Assembly: GCF_017813355.1 (NCBI RefSeq) | Contig: NZ_JAGIYZ010000007.1 | Location: 62,001-126,000 of the forward strand | Reading direction: 5' to 3' | Source of the DNA: Roseomonas nitratireducens | GTDB lineage: Bacteria; Pseudomonadota; Alphaproteobacteria; Acetobacterales; Acetobacteraceae | Length of the DNA stretch: 64,000 nucleotides | Shown here: positions 1 through 6,965 of the stretch, in pieces | Numbering within the stretch: position 1 is the stretch's first letter | Layout: each line of letters starts with the position of its first letter | Notes under the pieces: generated by a model | Seen by the model: the letters and a program-made list of their open reading frames with translations, nothing else | Databases searched by the model: none | What the model was told of the DNA's origin: nothing | Translations under genes and position numbers: made by a program

Positions 1-338
1 CAGGTCGCCCAGTGCGGCACCAGGTTGGAGTTGGCGATCAGCACGCGCGGTGCGTCCTCCGTGGTGCGGAAGATGCCCACGGGCTTGCCGGACTGCACCA
101 GCAGCGTCTCGTCCGGCGACAGCCCCTTGAGCGAGGACACGATGCGGTCGAAGGCATCCCAGTCCCGCGCGGCGCGGCCGATGCCGCCATAGACGACGAG
201 CTCCTCCGGCTTCTCCGCCACCTCCGGGTCGAGGTTGTTCATCAGCATCCGCATCGCCGCTTCCGCCCCCCAGGAGCGGCAGACCGGGATGGGTCCGCGC
301 GGGGCGGTGACGAGGCGGGCATTGGCGATGCGGCTCAT
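1..338 (-). CDS. hutU: Urocanate hydratase, N-terminal part (cut by window edge)
   Basis: Urocanate hydratase converts urocanate to imidazolone propionate, the second step of histidine degradation. Only the first 112 codons are present; the rest lies left of the window. The visible N-terminus has the family hallmarks MRMLMNNLD near residue 30 and [12 protein letters not shown] near residue 48, followed by a stretch ending [11 protein letters not shown]. The ATG at 338 is preceded by a strong ribosome binding site, AAGGGAGGA on the minus strand. The gene starts 19 nt after the hutH stop, so the two form one operon. Confidence 0.95.
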   Translation of the reverse strand, partial: MSRIANARLVTAPRGPIPVCRSWGAEAAMRMLMNNLDPEVAEKPEELVVYGGIGRAARDWDAFDRIVSSLKGLSPDETLLVQSGKPVGIFRTTEDAPRVLIANSNLVPHWAT

Positions 339-357
339 CGGCCGGTCCTCCCTTCGG

Positions 358-1875
358 TCATGGCGTCAGGCCCGGCAGCGCGAGGCCGGCGGCGGCGGCG
401 AGCGCGCCGTCCTCGACCAGCCGCGTCGCGGCCGCGATGTCGGGTGCGAGCAGCCGGTCCGCGAGCAGCGGCGCGACCTCGGCGCGGAGGGCGCCATGCG
501 CCGCCTCGATGGCGGCGGAGGAGCGGAGCGGGCGGCGATGCTCCAGCGCCTCGGCCGCGGCCAGCGCCTCGATGCCGATGATGGCGGCGGCGTTGCCGGC
601 CATCTCGATCAGCCGGTACGCCGCATGCGTCGCCATCGAGACATGATCCTCCTGGTTGGCGGAGGTGGGCAGGGAATCGATGCTGGCCGGCGCGGCGCGC
701 TGCTTGTTCTCCGAAGCGAGCGCCGCGGCCGTGACCTGCGCGATCATCAGCCCTGAATTCAGCCCCGGGTCGCGGGCGAGGAAGGCGGGCAGGCCGCTCA
801 TCACCGGATCGACCAGCAGCGCGATCCGGCGTTCGGCCAGGCTGCCGATCTCGGCCAGGGCGATGGCGACCTGGTCGGCCGCGAAGGCGACGGGCTCGGC
901 ATGGAAATTCCCGCCGGAGACGATGGCGCCATCCTCCATCACCAGGGGGTTGTCGGTCACCGCATTCGCCTCGGTCTCCAGCGTGCGCGCGGCGAAGCGC
1001 AGCAGGTCGAGCAAAGCGCCCATCACCTGCGGCTGGCAGCGCAGCGAATAGGGGTCCTGCACGCGCGGGTCGTCGGTGCGGTGGCTTTCGCGGATCTCGC
1101 TGCCGGCGAGCAGGCCGCGCAGCGCGGCCGCGACATCCGCCTGCCCGGCATGGCCGCGCAGCGCGTGGATGCGCGCATCGAAGGGGGTGTCCGATCCGCG
1201 CAGCGCATCGACGGTCATCGCCCCGGCGAGGAGGGCCGCGCGGAACACGCGCTCCGCCGCGAAAAGCCCCGCCAGCGCGAGCGCGGTCGAGACCTGCGTG
1301 CCGTTGATCAGCCCGAGCCCTTCCTTGGGCCCGAGCGTGACGGGCGCGAGGCCCGCGGCGCGCAGCGCATCGGCCGCCGGGATGCCTGGCAGCGCCTCCC
1401 CTTCGCCCAGCATCGCCGCCGTCATGTGCGCGAGCGGCGCGAGGTCGCCCGAGGCACCGACCGAGCCCTTGGCCGGGATCAGCGGCAGCACGCCTTGGGC
1501 GCGCATCGCCTCGATCAGCGCCACCACCTCCCACCGCACGCCGGAGGCGCCGCGGCCGAGGCTCGCCGCCTTCATCGCCAGGATCAGCCGCACGATGCCC
1601 GCCGGCAGCGCCGGGCCGACGCCGCAGGCATGCGACAGGATCAGGTTGCGCTGGAGCGCGGCGAGGTCGCCATCGCCGATGCGCACCGAGGCCAGCTTGC
1701 CGAAGCCGGTGTTCACGCCATAGGCGGTCTCGCCCGCCGCGATCACGCGCGCCACCGCCGCCGCGCCGCGATCGATCCCCGCACGCGCGCCCGGGTCGAG
1801 CGGGATCGCCGCGCCTTCGAGGATGGCGGCCCAGCCGGCGAGCGGCACCTCGCCCGGCACGAGAGTCCTGATCAT
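358..1875 (-). CDS. hutH: Histidine ammonia-lyase
   Basis: HutH deaminates L-histidine to urocanate, the first step of the Hut pathway. The 505-residue length is normal for the family. The Ala-Ser-Gly triad at residues 141-143 (context [12 protein letters not shown]) forms the electrophilic MIO prosthetic group, and the conserved GVNTGFGKL stretch is at about residue 53. Family features further along include GGNFHAEP and NQEDHVSM. The open frame extends far upstream, but that part is antisense to hutC. The ATG at 1875 gives the normal N-terminus, so it was chosen. It is the first gene of the leftward hutH-hutU operon, divergent from hutC with the HutC operator between them. Confidence 0.96.
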   Translation of the reverse strand: MIRTLVPGEVPLAGWAAILEGAAIPLDPGARAGIDRGAAAVARVIAAGETAYGVNTGFGKLASVRIGDGDLAALQRNLILSHACGVGPALPAGIVRLILAMKAASLGRGASGVRWEVVALIEAMRAQGVLPLIPAKGSVGASGDLAPLAHMTAAMLGEGEALPGIPAADALRAAGLAPVTLGPKEGLGLINGTQVSTALALAGLFAAERVFRAALLAGAMTVDALRGSDTPFDARIHALRGHAGQADVAAALRGLLAGSEIRESHRTDDPRVQDPYSLRCQPQVMGALLDLLRFAARTLETEANAVTDNPLVMEDGAIVSGGNFHAEPVAFAADQVAIALAEIGSLAERRIALLVDPVMSGLPAFLARDPGLNSGLMIAQVTAAALASENKQRAAPASIDSLPTSANQEDHVSMATHAAYRLIEMAGNAAAIIGIEALAAAEALEHRRPLRSSAAIEAAHGALRAEVAPLLADRLLAPDIAAATRLVEDGALAAAAGLALPGLTP

Positions 1876-1968
1876 GCGCGCACCCCCTGGTGGAAACGGG
1901 CGAAGACCGGCGAGGCCGGCATCCGCCGGACACCCTTCGAAACCACTGGCCGGATGAGGCCAAACGCT

Positions 1969-1986
1969 ATATTGTATATACAATAT
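1969..1986. promoter_or_regulatory. HutC operator, 18-bp perfect palindrome
   Basis: The 18 bases ATATTGTATATACAATAT are a perfect palindrome in an otherwise extremely G+C-rich stretch. They contain TGTA-N2-TACA, which matches the HutC recognition pattern known from Pseudomonas. The site sits between divergent hutH (start 1875) and hutC (start 2101), so one repressor dimer could control both promoters, with urocanate as the expected inducer. The sequence is seen directly; the binding is inferred. Confidence 0.85.
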
Positions 1987-2100
1987 GGTGCGACGAAGGG
2001 CGCCGATACGCAAGATGAATCTCACCGAACGGGGCCCGCATCCGCGGCGCGCGGCGGCCGAACGGCACATCGGCGCCGCGCCGGCACGGATCCTGGCCGC

Positions 2101-2820
2101 GTGAGCGACTTCGTTCTCGACGGCGAGGGCCCGCTGCACGCGCAGATCCGCCGCGCCGTCGCGCAGGCCATCCTCACCGGCCGGATTCCGCCCGGCGGGC
2201 GCATCCCGCCCGAAAGCGAGCTGATGCTGCGCTTCGATGCCTCCCGCATGACGGTGCATCGCGCGCTCGCCGCCCTTGCCGCCGAAGGCCTGGTGCGCCG
2301 CAACCGCCGCGCCGGCACCGTGGCGAGCCCCGAGGCGCGCGGCCGCGCCGTCTTCGAGATCTGGGACATCGGCGCCGAGATCCGCGCCGCCGGGCAGGCG
2401 CATCGCTTCGAGGTGCTGGAGCGCGCCGAACGCCCCGCCAAGGGCGATGCGCTCGCGGTGCAGGACGGCACGCCGCTGCTCGCACTCACCACCCGGCACA
2501 TGGCCGACGAGACGCCGATTCAGGTGGAGGAACGGCTGATCAACCTGCGTGCCGCGCGCGCCGCGGCGCAAGAACCCTTCGCGGCCACGCCGCCCGGCCG
2601 CTGGCTGCTCGACCACGTCCCCTGGACCGAGGCGGAGCACGCCATCCACGCCGCCCGCGCGCCGGCGCGGATCGCGCGGCTGCTCGGCATCAAGGCCGGC
2701 GACGCCGCGCTGGTCGTCGAACGCCGCACCTGGAACGGCCGCGTGCCGGTGACCTTCGCGCGGCTGTGGCATGCCGGCGAACGGCACCGGTTGGTCGGGC
2801 GCTTTTCGGCCGGCGGGTGA
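2101..2820 (+). CDS. hutC: GntR/HutC-family histidine-utilisation repressor
   Basis: A 239-residue regulator of the HutC subfamily of GntR proteins. Residues about 10-75 are the winged helix-turn-helix ([17 protein letters not shown], then [21 protein letters not shown]). Residues about 90-235 are a UTRA effector domain, which in HutC binds urocanate. The reading frame is open far upstream without a plausible ATG. GTG at 2101 places the DNA-binding domain about ten residues from the N-terminus, as in relatives. A 39-codon frame (1985-2104) overlaps this start but is not in phase with it. The gene ends exactly where the convergent modE begins to be read. Confidence 0.9.
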   Translation: MSDFVLDGEGPLHAQIRRAVAQAILTGRIPPGGRIPPESELMLRFDASRMTVHRALAALAAEGLVRRNRRAGTVASPEARGRAVFEIWDIGAEIRAAGQAHRFEVLERAERPAKGDALAVQDGTPLLALTTRHMADETPIQVEERLINLRAARAAAQEPFAATPPGRWLLDHVPWTEAEHAIHAARAPARIARLLGIKAGDAALVVERRTWNGRVPVTFARLWHAGERHRLVGRFSAGG

Positions 2821-3162
2821 TCAGCGCGTCAGGCGCGCGGCCAGCATCGCCAGGCGATCCTCGGCCGCGAGGTCGGCCGCCGCTTCGATGGCGCGGTAGT
2901 CGGCAACCAGGCTGCGCCCGGCCTCTGTCAGGCTGGCACCGCCGCCGCGCGCGCCGCCGGGGCTCGCCACCACCACGGGCGTCCCGGCGATGCGGTTCAG
3001 CGCATCCACCAGGTCCCAGGCGCGGCGGTAGCTCATGCCGAGCGCGCGCCCCGCGGCGGAGATCGAGCCTTCCCGCGCGATCGCCTCGAGCAGCGCGATC
3101 TTGCCCGGCCCGATCCGCCCCTGCGGCAGGTCGATCCGCAGGCTGAGCAGCGGGCGCGTCAC
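2821..3162 (-). CDS. modE: Short ModE-type molybdate-responsive regulator, DNA-binding domain only
   Basis: A 113-residue LysR-like winged helix protein of the ModE N-terminal family. Its HTH is at residues about 25-50 (LLEAIAREGSISAAGRALGMSYRRAW), and the wing contains GGARGGGASLT. Full-length ModE has about 260 residues with two C-terminal molbindin (TOBE) domains that sense molybdate; they are absent here. The GTG start is fixed by its 4-nt overlap with the modC stop, making it the last gene of modABCE. The likely role is to repress mod, and perhaps activate molybdoenzyme genes. How it senses molybdate without molbindin domains is not visible. Confidence 0.82.
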   Translation of the reverse strand: MTRPLLSLRIDLPQGRIGPGKIALLEAIAREGSISAAGRALGMSYRRAWDLVDALNRIAGTPVVVASPGGARGGGASLTEAGRSLVADYRAIEAAADLAAEDRLAMLAARLTR

Positions 3163-4253
3163 GCCGGCGGCCCGCCGCGATGGTCGATCGTCACGGCCTT
3201 CACCAGCGCCCACAGCGGCATGCCCTCGCGCAGCGCCAGCCGCTGCGCGCTCTCCCGCGTCACGCGCGCGAGCAGCAGGGACGGCCCGGCGGCGAGCCGC
3301 AGGAAGGCCTCGGCCGGTTCCGGCGCATCGAGGATGGCGGCGAGCGTCACGGGCAGGATGTTGCTGGTGGACAGGCCGCGCGGCTCCTCGGTCGCGACCG
3401 CGACGTCGCGCGCGCGCAGCCGCATGCGCAGCCGCGTCCCCGGCGGGCCGACATGGGCGGCGGTTCGCAGCGTGCCGCCGGCGAAGCCCAGCACCGCCAC
3501 GCCCTCGGTCACGTGCTCGACCGTGCAGGGCAGCAGCACGCCGGCATCGCGCCGCGCGCTGAGCAGCGGCAGGTCGGTGCGCGCGGAGATCTCCTCCACC
3601 GCGCCATGCGCAACGACGCGCCCGGCCTCCATCAGCACGAGATGATCGGCGAGCGCGTCCACCTCATCCAGCGCGTGCGTCACGTACAGGATCGGCAGGC
3701 GCGCGGCGCCGCAGAGCCGCGCGAGGAAGGGCAGCACCTCCGCCCGGCGCGGCGCGTCCAGCGCGGCGAGCGGTTCGTCCATCAGCAGCAGCCGCGGCCG
3801 CGCGAGCAATGCGCGGCCCAATGCGACGCGCTGCCGTTCCCCGCCCGACAGCGCGCCCGGCCGTCGGTCCAGCAGCGGTGCCAGGCCGAGCAGCTCCACC
3901 ACCTCCCCGAAGCCGGGCCCCTGTTCCCCAGTCGGCGCGCGGCGCAGCCCGTAGCGCAGGTTGGTCGCGACGCTCATATGCGGGAACAGCCGGGCATCCT
4001 GGAACACCACGCCGCAGCGCCGCGCCTCGGGTGGCAGGCAGATGCGCGACGCGGTGTCGAGCAGCAGCCGTTCCCCGATCGCGACGCGCCCTTCCCGCGG
4101 CCGCAGCAGGCCGGCGATGGCGGCGATGACGGTGCTCTTGCCGCAGCCCGAGGCGCCGAACAGCGCCGTGACGCCTGTCGCCGGTACGGAGAAGGCGGCG
4201 TTCAGCGCGAAGCCGCCGGTGCCGAAGCGGTGGCGGAGCGCGACCTCGATCAT
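3159..4253 (-). CDS. modC: Molybdate ABC transporter, ATP-binding subunit
   Basis: This is the 364-residue ATPase that powers molybdate import through ModB. Walker A (GASGCGKST) is at residues 33-41, the ABC signature LSGGE at 136-140 and Walker B (LLLMDEP) at about 155-161, followed by a switch histidine (VTHALDEVD). The C-terminal region from about residue 290 has the length and pattern of a TOBE/Mop molybdate-binding domain (TSNILPVTL, then LARVTRESAQRLALREG), as expected for ModC. The ATG overlaps the modB stop by 4 nt. It is co-transcribed with modB and modA upstream and the short modE downstream. Confidence 0.94.
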   Translation of the reverse strand: MIEVALRHRFGTGGFALNAAFSVPATGVTALFGASGCGKSTVIAAIAGLLRPREGRVAIGERLLLDTASRICLPPEARRCGVVFQDARLFPHMSVATNLRYGLRRAPTGEQGPGFGEVVELLGLAPLLDRRPGALSGGERQRVALGRALLARPRLLLMDEPLAALDAPRRAEVLPFLARLCGAARLPILYVTHALDEVDALADHLVLMEAGRVVAHGAVEEISARTDLPLLSARRDAGVLLPCTVEHVTEGVAVLGFAGGTLRTAAHVGPPGTRLRMRLRARDVAVATEEPRGLSTSNILPVTLAAILDAPEPAEAFLRLAAGPSLLLARVTRESAQRLALREGMPLWALVKAVTIDHRGGPPA

Positions 4254-4942
4254 CCGGCGCGGCCGAGCAGCAGATGCATCCGGCGCGCGATCACCTCCGC
4301 CAGCAGCAGGCCGGCGACCGCGAGGGCGAAGGAGATCAGCGCGAGCCGCGCCGCCATCGCCTCCCCCCCCGGCGTCTGCGTCGCGGCGTAGATCGCCAGC
4401 GGCAGCGTCTGCGTCTCCCCGGGGATGTTGGAGGCGAAGGTGATGACGGCGCCGAACTCGCCGAGCCCCGCGGCGAAGGCGGTGACCGCGCCGGCCAGGA
4501 TGCCGGGCGACATCAGCGGCAGCGTCACCGTCGCGAAGCGGTCCAGCGGGCCGGCGCCGAGGGTCCGCGCGGCGGCCTCGAGCCCCGGATCGACATTCTC
4601 GAGCCCCAGCCGCACCGCGCGCACGATCAACGGAAACGACATGACCGCGGTGGCGAGGGCCGCGCCTTCGGTCGTGAACACCAGCCGGATGCCGAACCAT
4701 GCGTCGAGCGGCGCGCCGATCGGCCCGCGCACGCCGAACAGCATCAGCAGCGCCCAGCCCACCACCACCGGCGGGACGACGAGCGGCAGGTGCACCAGCG
4801 CGTCGAGCAGCATCCGCCCCGGGAAGCGCCCGCGCGCGAGCAGCCAGGCGACGGCGACCGCCGGCACGAGCGAGATGGCGACCGAGCGCGTTGCGACCGC
4901 GAGCGACAGGCGGATCGCATCCCACTCCTCCGGCGTCAGCAT
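4250..4942 (-). CDS. modB: Molybdate ABC transporter, permease subunit
   Basis: This is the inner-membrane channel of the ModABC importer, 230 residues with about five predicted membrane segments. The cytoplasmic EAA loop that contacts ModC is visible at about residues 122-145 (EAAARTLGAGPLDRF, then LPLMSPGILAG). The stretch PLVVPPVVVGWALL near residue 53 is typical of ModB. The start ATG lies 10 nt downstream of the modA stop, and the stop overlaps modC, so translation is probably coupled. Confidence 0.94.
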   Translation of the reverse strand: MLTPEEWDAIRLSLAVATRSVAISLVPAVAVAWLLARGRFPGRMLLDALVHLPLVVPPVVVGWALLMLFGVRGPIGAPLDAWFGIRLVFTTEGAALATAVMSFPLIVRAVRLGLENVDPGLEAAARTLGAGPLDRFATVTLPLMSPGILAGAVTAFAAGLGEFGAVITFASNIPGETQTLPLAIYAATQTPGGEAMAARLALISFALAVAGLLLAEVIARRMHLLLGRAG

Positions 4943-4952
4943 GGATGGCCGT

Positions 4953-5729
4953 TCAGCGTGCCAGGCCGAAGCCGAAGCGCTGCCATTCCGGCTGTGCCTC
5001 CGGCCCCGCGAGGAAGGCGAGCAGCGCGCGCGCCTGCGCGTCGCCGGCCGCGCGCCGCGTCAGCGCGAAGGGGTAGGTGACGGCAGGGTGGCTTTCCGGC
5101 GGGAAGGTGCCGAGCACCGCGACGCCGCGGCTGGCCGCCGCGTCGGTGGCGTAGACGATGCCGAGCGGTGCCTCGCCGCGCTCCACCAGCAGCAGCGCGG
5201 CGCGGACATTCTCCGCGCGGGCGAGGCGCGGGGCGATCGACTCCCACTGCCCCATCCAGCGCAGGGCGGCCTCAGCATAGCGGCCCACCGGCACATGCGC
5301 GGGATCCCCGGTTGCGAGCCGCCCGGACGGGCCGAGCAGCGCGGCGAGGTCGGTCCCGCGCGCCAGGGTCAGGGCGGCCGCGGTGCGCGCCGGGGCGACC
5401 AGCACCAGCGCATTGCCGACCGCGCTGACGCGCGTGTCCTGCACGATCAGGCCGCGCTGCTGCACGTAGTCCATCCAGGGCTCGTCGGCCGAGAGGAACA
5501 GGTCCGCCGGCGCGCCCTGCTCGATCTGCCGCGCGAGGGCGGAGGAGGCCGCGAAGGCGAAACGCGGCGGCGGATTGCCGCGCGCCTGCCACGCCTGGCC
5601 CAGGGCGCGCAGCGCGTCGGTCAGGCTCGCCGCGGCGAAGACCATCGGCCCCTGCTGCGCCTGCGCGAGGGCGGGCAGCGGCAGCGCGGCGATCGTGGCG
5701 GCAAGGCGAAGCAGTGGGCGGCGGTGCAT
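4953..5729 (-). CDS. modA: Periplasmic molybdate-binding protein
   Basis: ModA captures molybdate in the periplasm for ModBC. With the ATG at 5729 it has 258 residues, the usual length. It begins with a Sec signal peptide (MHRRPLLRLAATIAALPLPALAQA, cleavage after ALAQA) followed by MVFAAASLTDAL, the family's typical mature N-terminus with oxyanion-binding serines. EQGAPADLFLSAD is also characteristic. An alternative in-frame ATG at 5753 would add eight residues, but it lies inside the ModE-like box, so the downstream start is preferred. First gene of the leftward mod operon. Confidence 0.92.
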   Translation of the reverse strand: MHRRPLLRLAATIAALPLPALAQAQQGPMVFAAASLTDALRALGQAWQARGNPPPRFAFAASSALARQIEQGAPADLFLSADEPWMDYVQQRGLIVQDTRVSAVGNALVLVAPARTAAALTLARGTDLAALLGPSGRLATGDPAHVPVGRYAEAALRWMGQWESIAPRLARAENVRAALLLVERGEAPLGIVYATDAAASRGVAVLGTFPPESHPAVTYPFALTRRAAGDAQARALLAFLAGPEAQPEWQRFGFGLAR

Positions 5730-5740
5730 GCGGGGCGAAG

Positions 5741-5763
5741 CGCTATGTTTCATGATATATAGC
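5741..5763. promoter_or_regulatory. ModE-like (Mo-box) operator between modA and the moeA-like gene
   Basis: The sequence CGCTATGT, seven bases, then TATATAGC forms an imperfect inverted repeat in an A+T-rich island. It resembles the E. coli ModE target (CGNTATATA half sites separated by 6-7 bases, in inverted orientation). It lies 11-35 nt upstream of the preferred modA start and about 70 nt upstream of the divergent moeA-like gene. It could therefore allow shared control by the ModE encoded at the end of the mod operon. Binding is inferred from sequence and position. Confidence 0.65.
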
Positions 5764-5834
5764 CCATGCGACCAAGACCGGTAAAGCGCGCCACGCCCCT
5801 GGCCAAGGGCGCGGCGCTGCGCCAAAGGGCCGGC

Positions 5835-6965
5835 ATGTCGACCACCCCCCTGCGCCTGACCGCGCCCGATGCCGCGCTCGCCGCGCTGCTGGCGCATGTC
5901 GGCGCACCGGTTCCCGCGCGCCACCTGCTGGTGGCCGCCGCGCTGGGCCACGTGCTGGCGGAACCGCTGCGCGCCGCCGGCCCGGTACCGGCGGCGCCGG
6001 TGGCGCTGCGCGATGGCTGGGCCGTGGTCGCGGCCGAGACCGAGGGCGCCGGCCCCTATGCGCCCTTGCCGCTCATGACCACCCCCCGGCGTGTCGCGGC
6101 GGGCGATCCGCTGCCGACGCCCGCCAATGCCGTGCTGCCGCCCTTCGACCTGGTGTTGGAAGGCCCCTTCGCCCAGGCGCTTCAGGCGATCGCCCCCGGC
6201 GAGGGCGTGCGCGGCGTGGGGGAGGAGATGGGCGCCGGCCATGTGCTGCGCCACGCCGGGGAGAGGCTTGCCGCGCGCGACCTGCCGGCGCTCGCGATGC
6301 TCGGCGTCGCCGGGGTCGCGGTGCGCGCGCCGCGCTGCGCCTGGATCGCGACGGGGGATGAGATCGTCGCCGATCCCACCCGCGACACGCTCGCGCCGGT
6401 CTTCGCCGCCCTGCTCGGCGCGCTCGGCGCCGAGCTGCGCGTCCGGCCGCCGGTGCCCGACGACCCGGCCGCCATCGCCGCGGCGCTGCACGCCGCCGTG
6501 GCGGACCATGACGTGCTGCTGCTCGTCGGCGGCACGGGGGAGGGCGCGGGCGATCGCAGCGCCGCGGGGCTGGCGGATGCCGGCACGCTGGACGTGCATG
6601 GCATCGGCGCGCGCCCGGGCATGACCGCCGGCGGAGGTGCCGTCGCCTGCCGGCCCGTGCTGCTGCTGCCCGGCCGCGCCGAGGATGCGCTCGCGGCCTG
6701 GGTGCTGCTGCTGCGGCCGCTGCTGCTGGACCTGATGGGCGTCGCCGCGCCGACGCCGGCCACGGCGCGGCTGGCCCGCAGCGTCGCCTCCACCGTCGGA
6801 CTCGCGGAGCTGGTGCCGCTGCGCCTCGGGCCGGACGGGGCCGAGCCGCTCGCGCTGGGCGCCCTGCCGGCCGGGGCGCTCGCGGCGGCGGACGGCATTC
6901 TCGTGGTGCCGGCCGCCTCCGAGGGCTACGAGGCGGGCGCCACGATCCCCATCTGTCCGCTGTGA
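5835..6965 (+). CDS. Degenerate MoeA-like molybdopterin-binding protein
   Basis: A 376-residue protein of the MoeA (molybdopterin molybdotransferase) fold. MoeA family pieces are visible but changed. VALRDGWAV stands where MoeA has SxVDGYA. IATGDEIV retains the GDE of the molybdopterin-binding domain. VGGTGEGAGDRSA replaces the usual GGTSVGDYD. The divergence suggests a modified or non-catalytic paralogue. The ATG at 5835 was chosen over an in-frame ATG at 5766, which abuts the ModE-like box and would add 23 basic residues with no family resemblance. Its stop overlaps the next gene (a MoeA fusion) by 4 nt, so the two are translationally coupled. Confidence 0.75.
   Translation: MSTTPLRLTAPDAALAALLAHVGAPVPARHLLVAAALGHVLAEPLRAAGPVPAAPVALRDGWAVVAAETEGAGPYAPLPLMTTPRRVAAGDPLPTPANAVLPPFDLVLEGPFAQALQAIAPGEGVRGVGEEMGAGHVLRHAGERLAARDLPALAMLGVAGVAVRAPRCAWIATGDEIVADPTRDTLAPVFAALLGALGAELRVRPPVPDDPAAIAAALHAAVADHDVLLLVGGTGEGAGDRSAAGLADAGTLDVHGIGARPGMTAGGGAVACRPVLLLPGRAEDALAAWVLLLRPLLLDLMGVAAPTPATARLARSVASTVGLAELVPLRLGPDGAEPLALGALPAGALAAADGILVVPAASEGYEAGATIPICPL

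Noticed and set aside
901-2100. Long plus-strand open frame upstream of hutC that would extend the repressor to 639 residues
   Set aside because: It is antisense to hutH, whose catalytic motif is unmistakable, and has no recognisable protein pattern; long spurious frames are expected at this G+C content.
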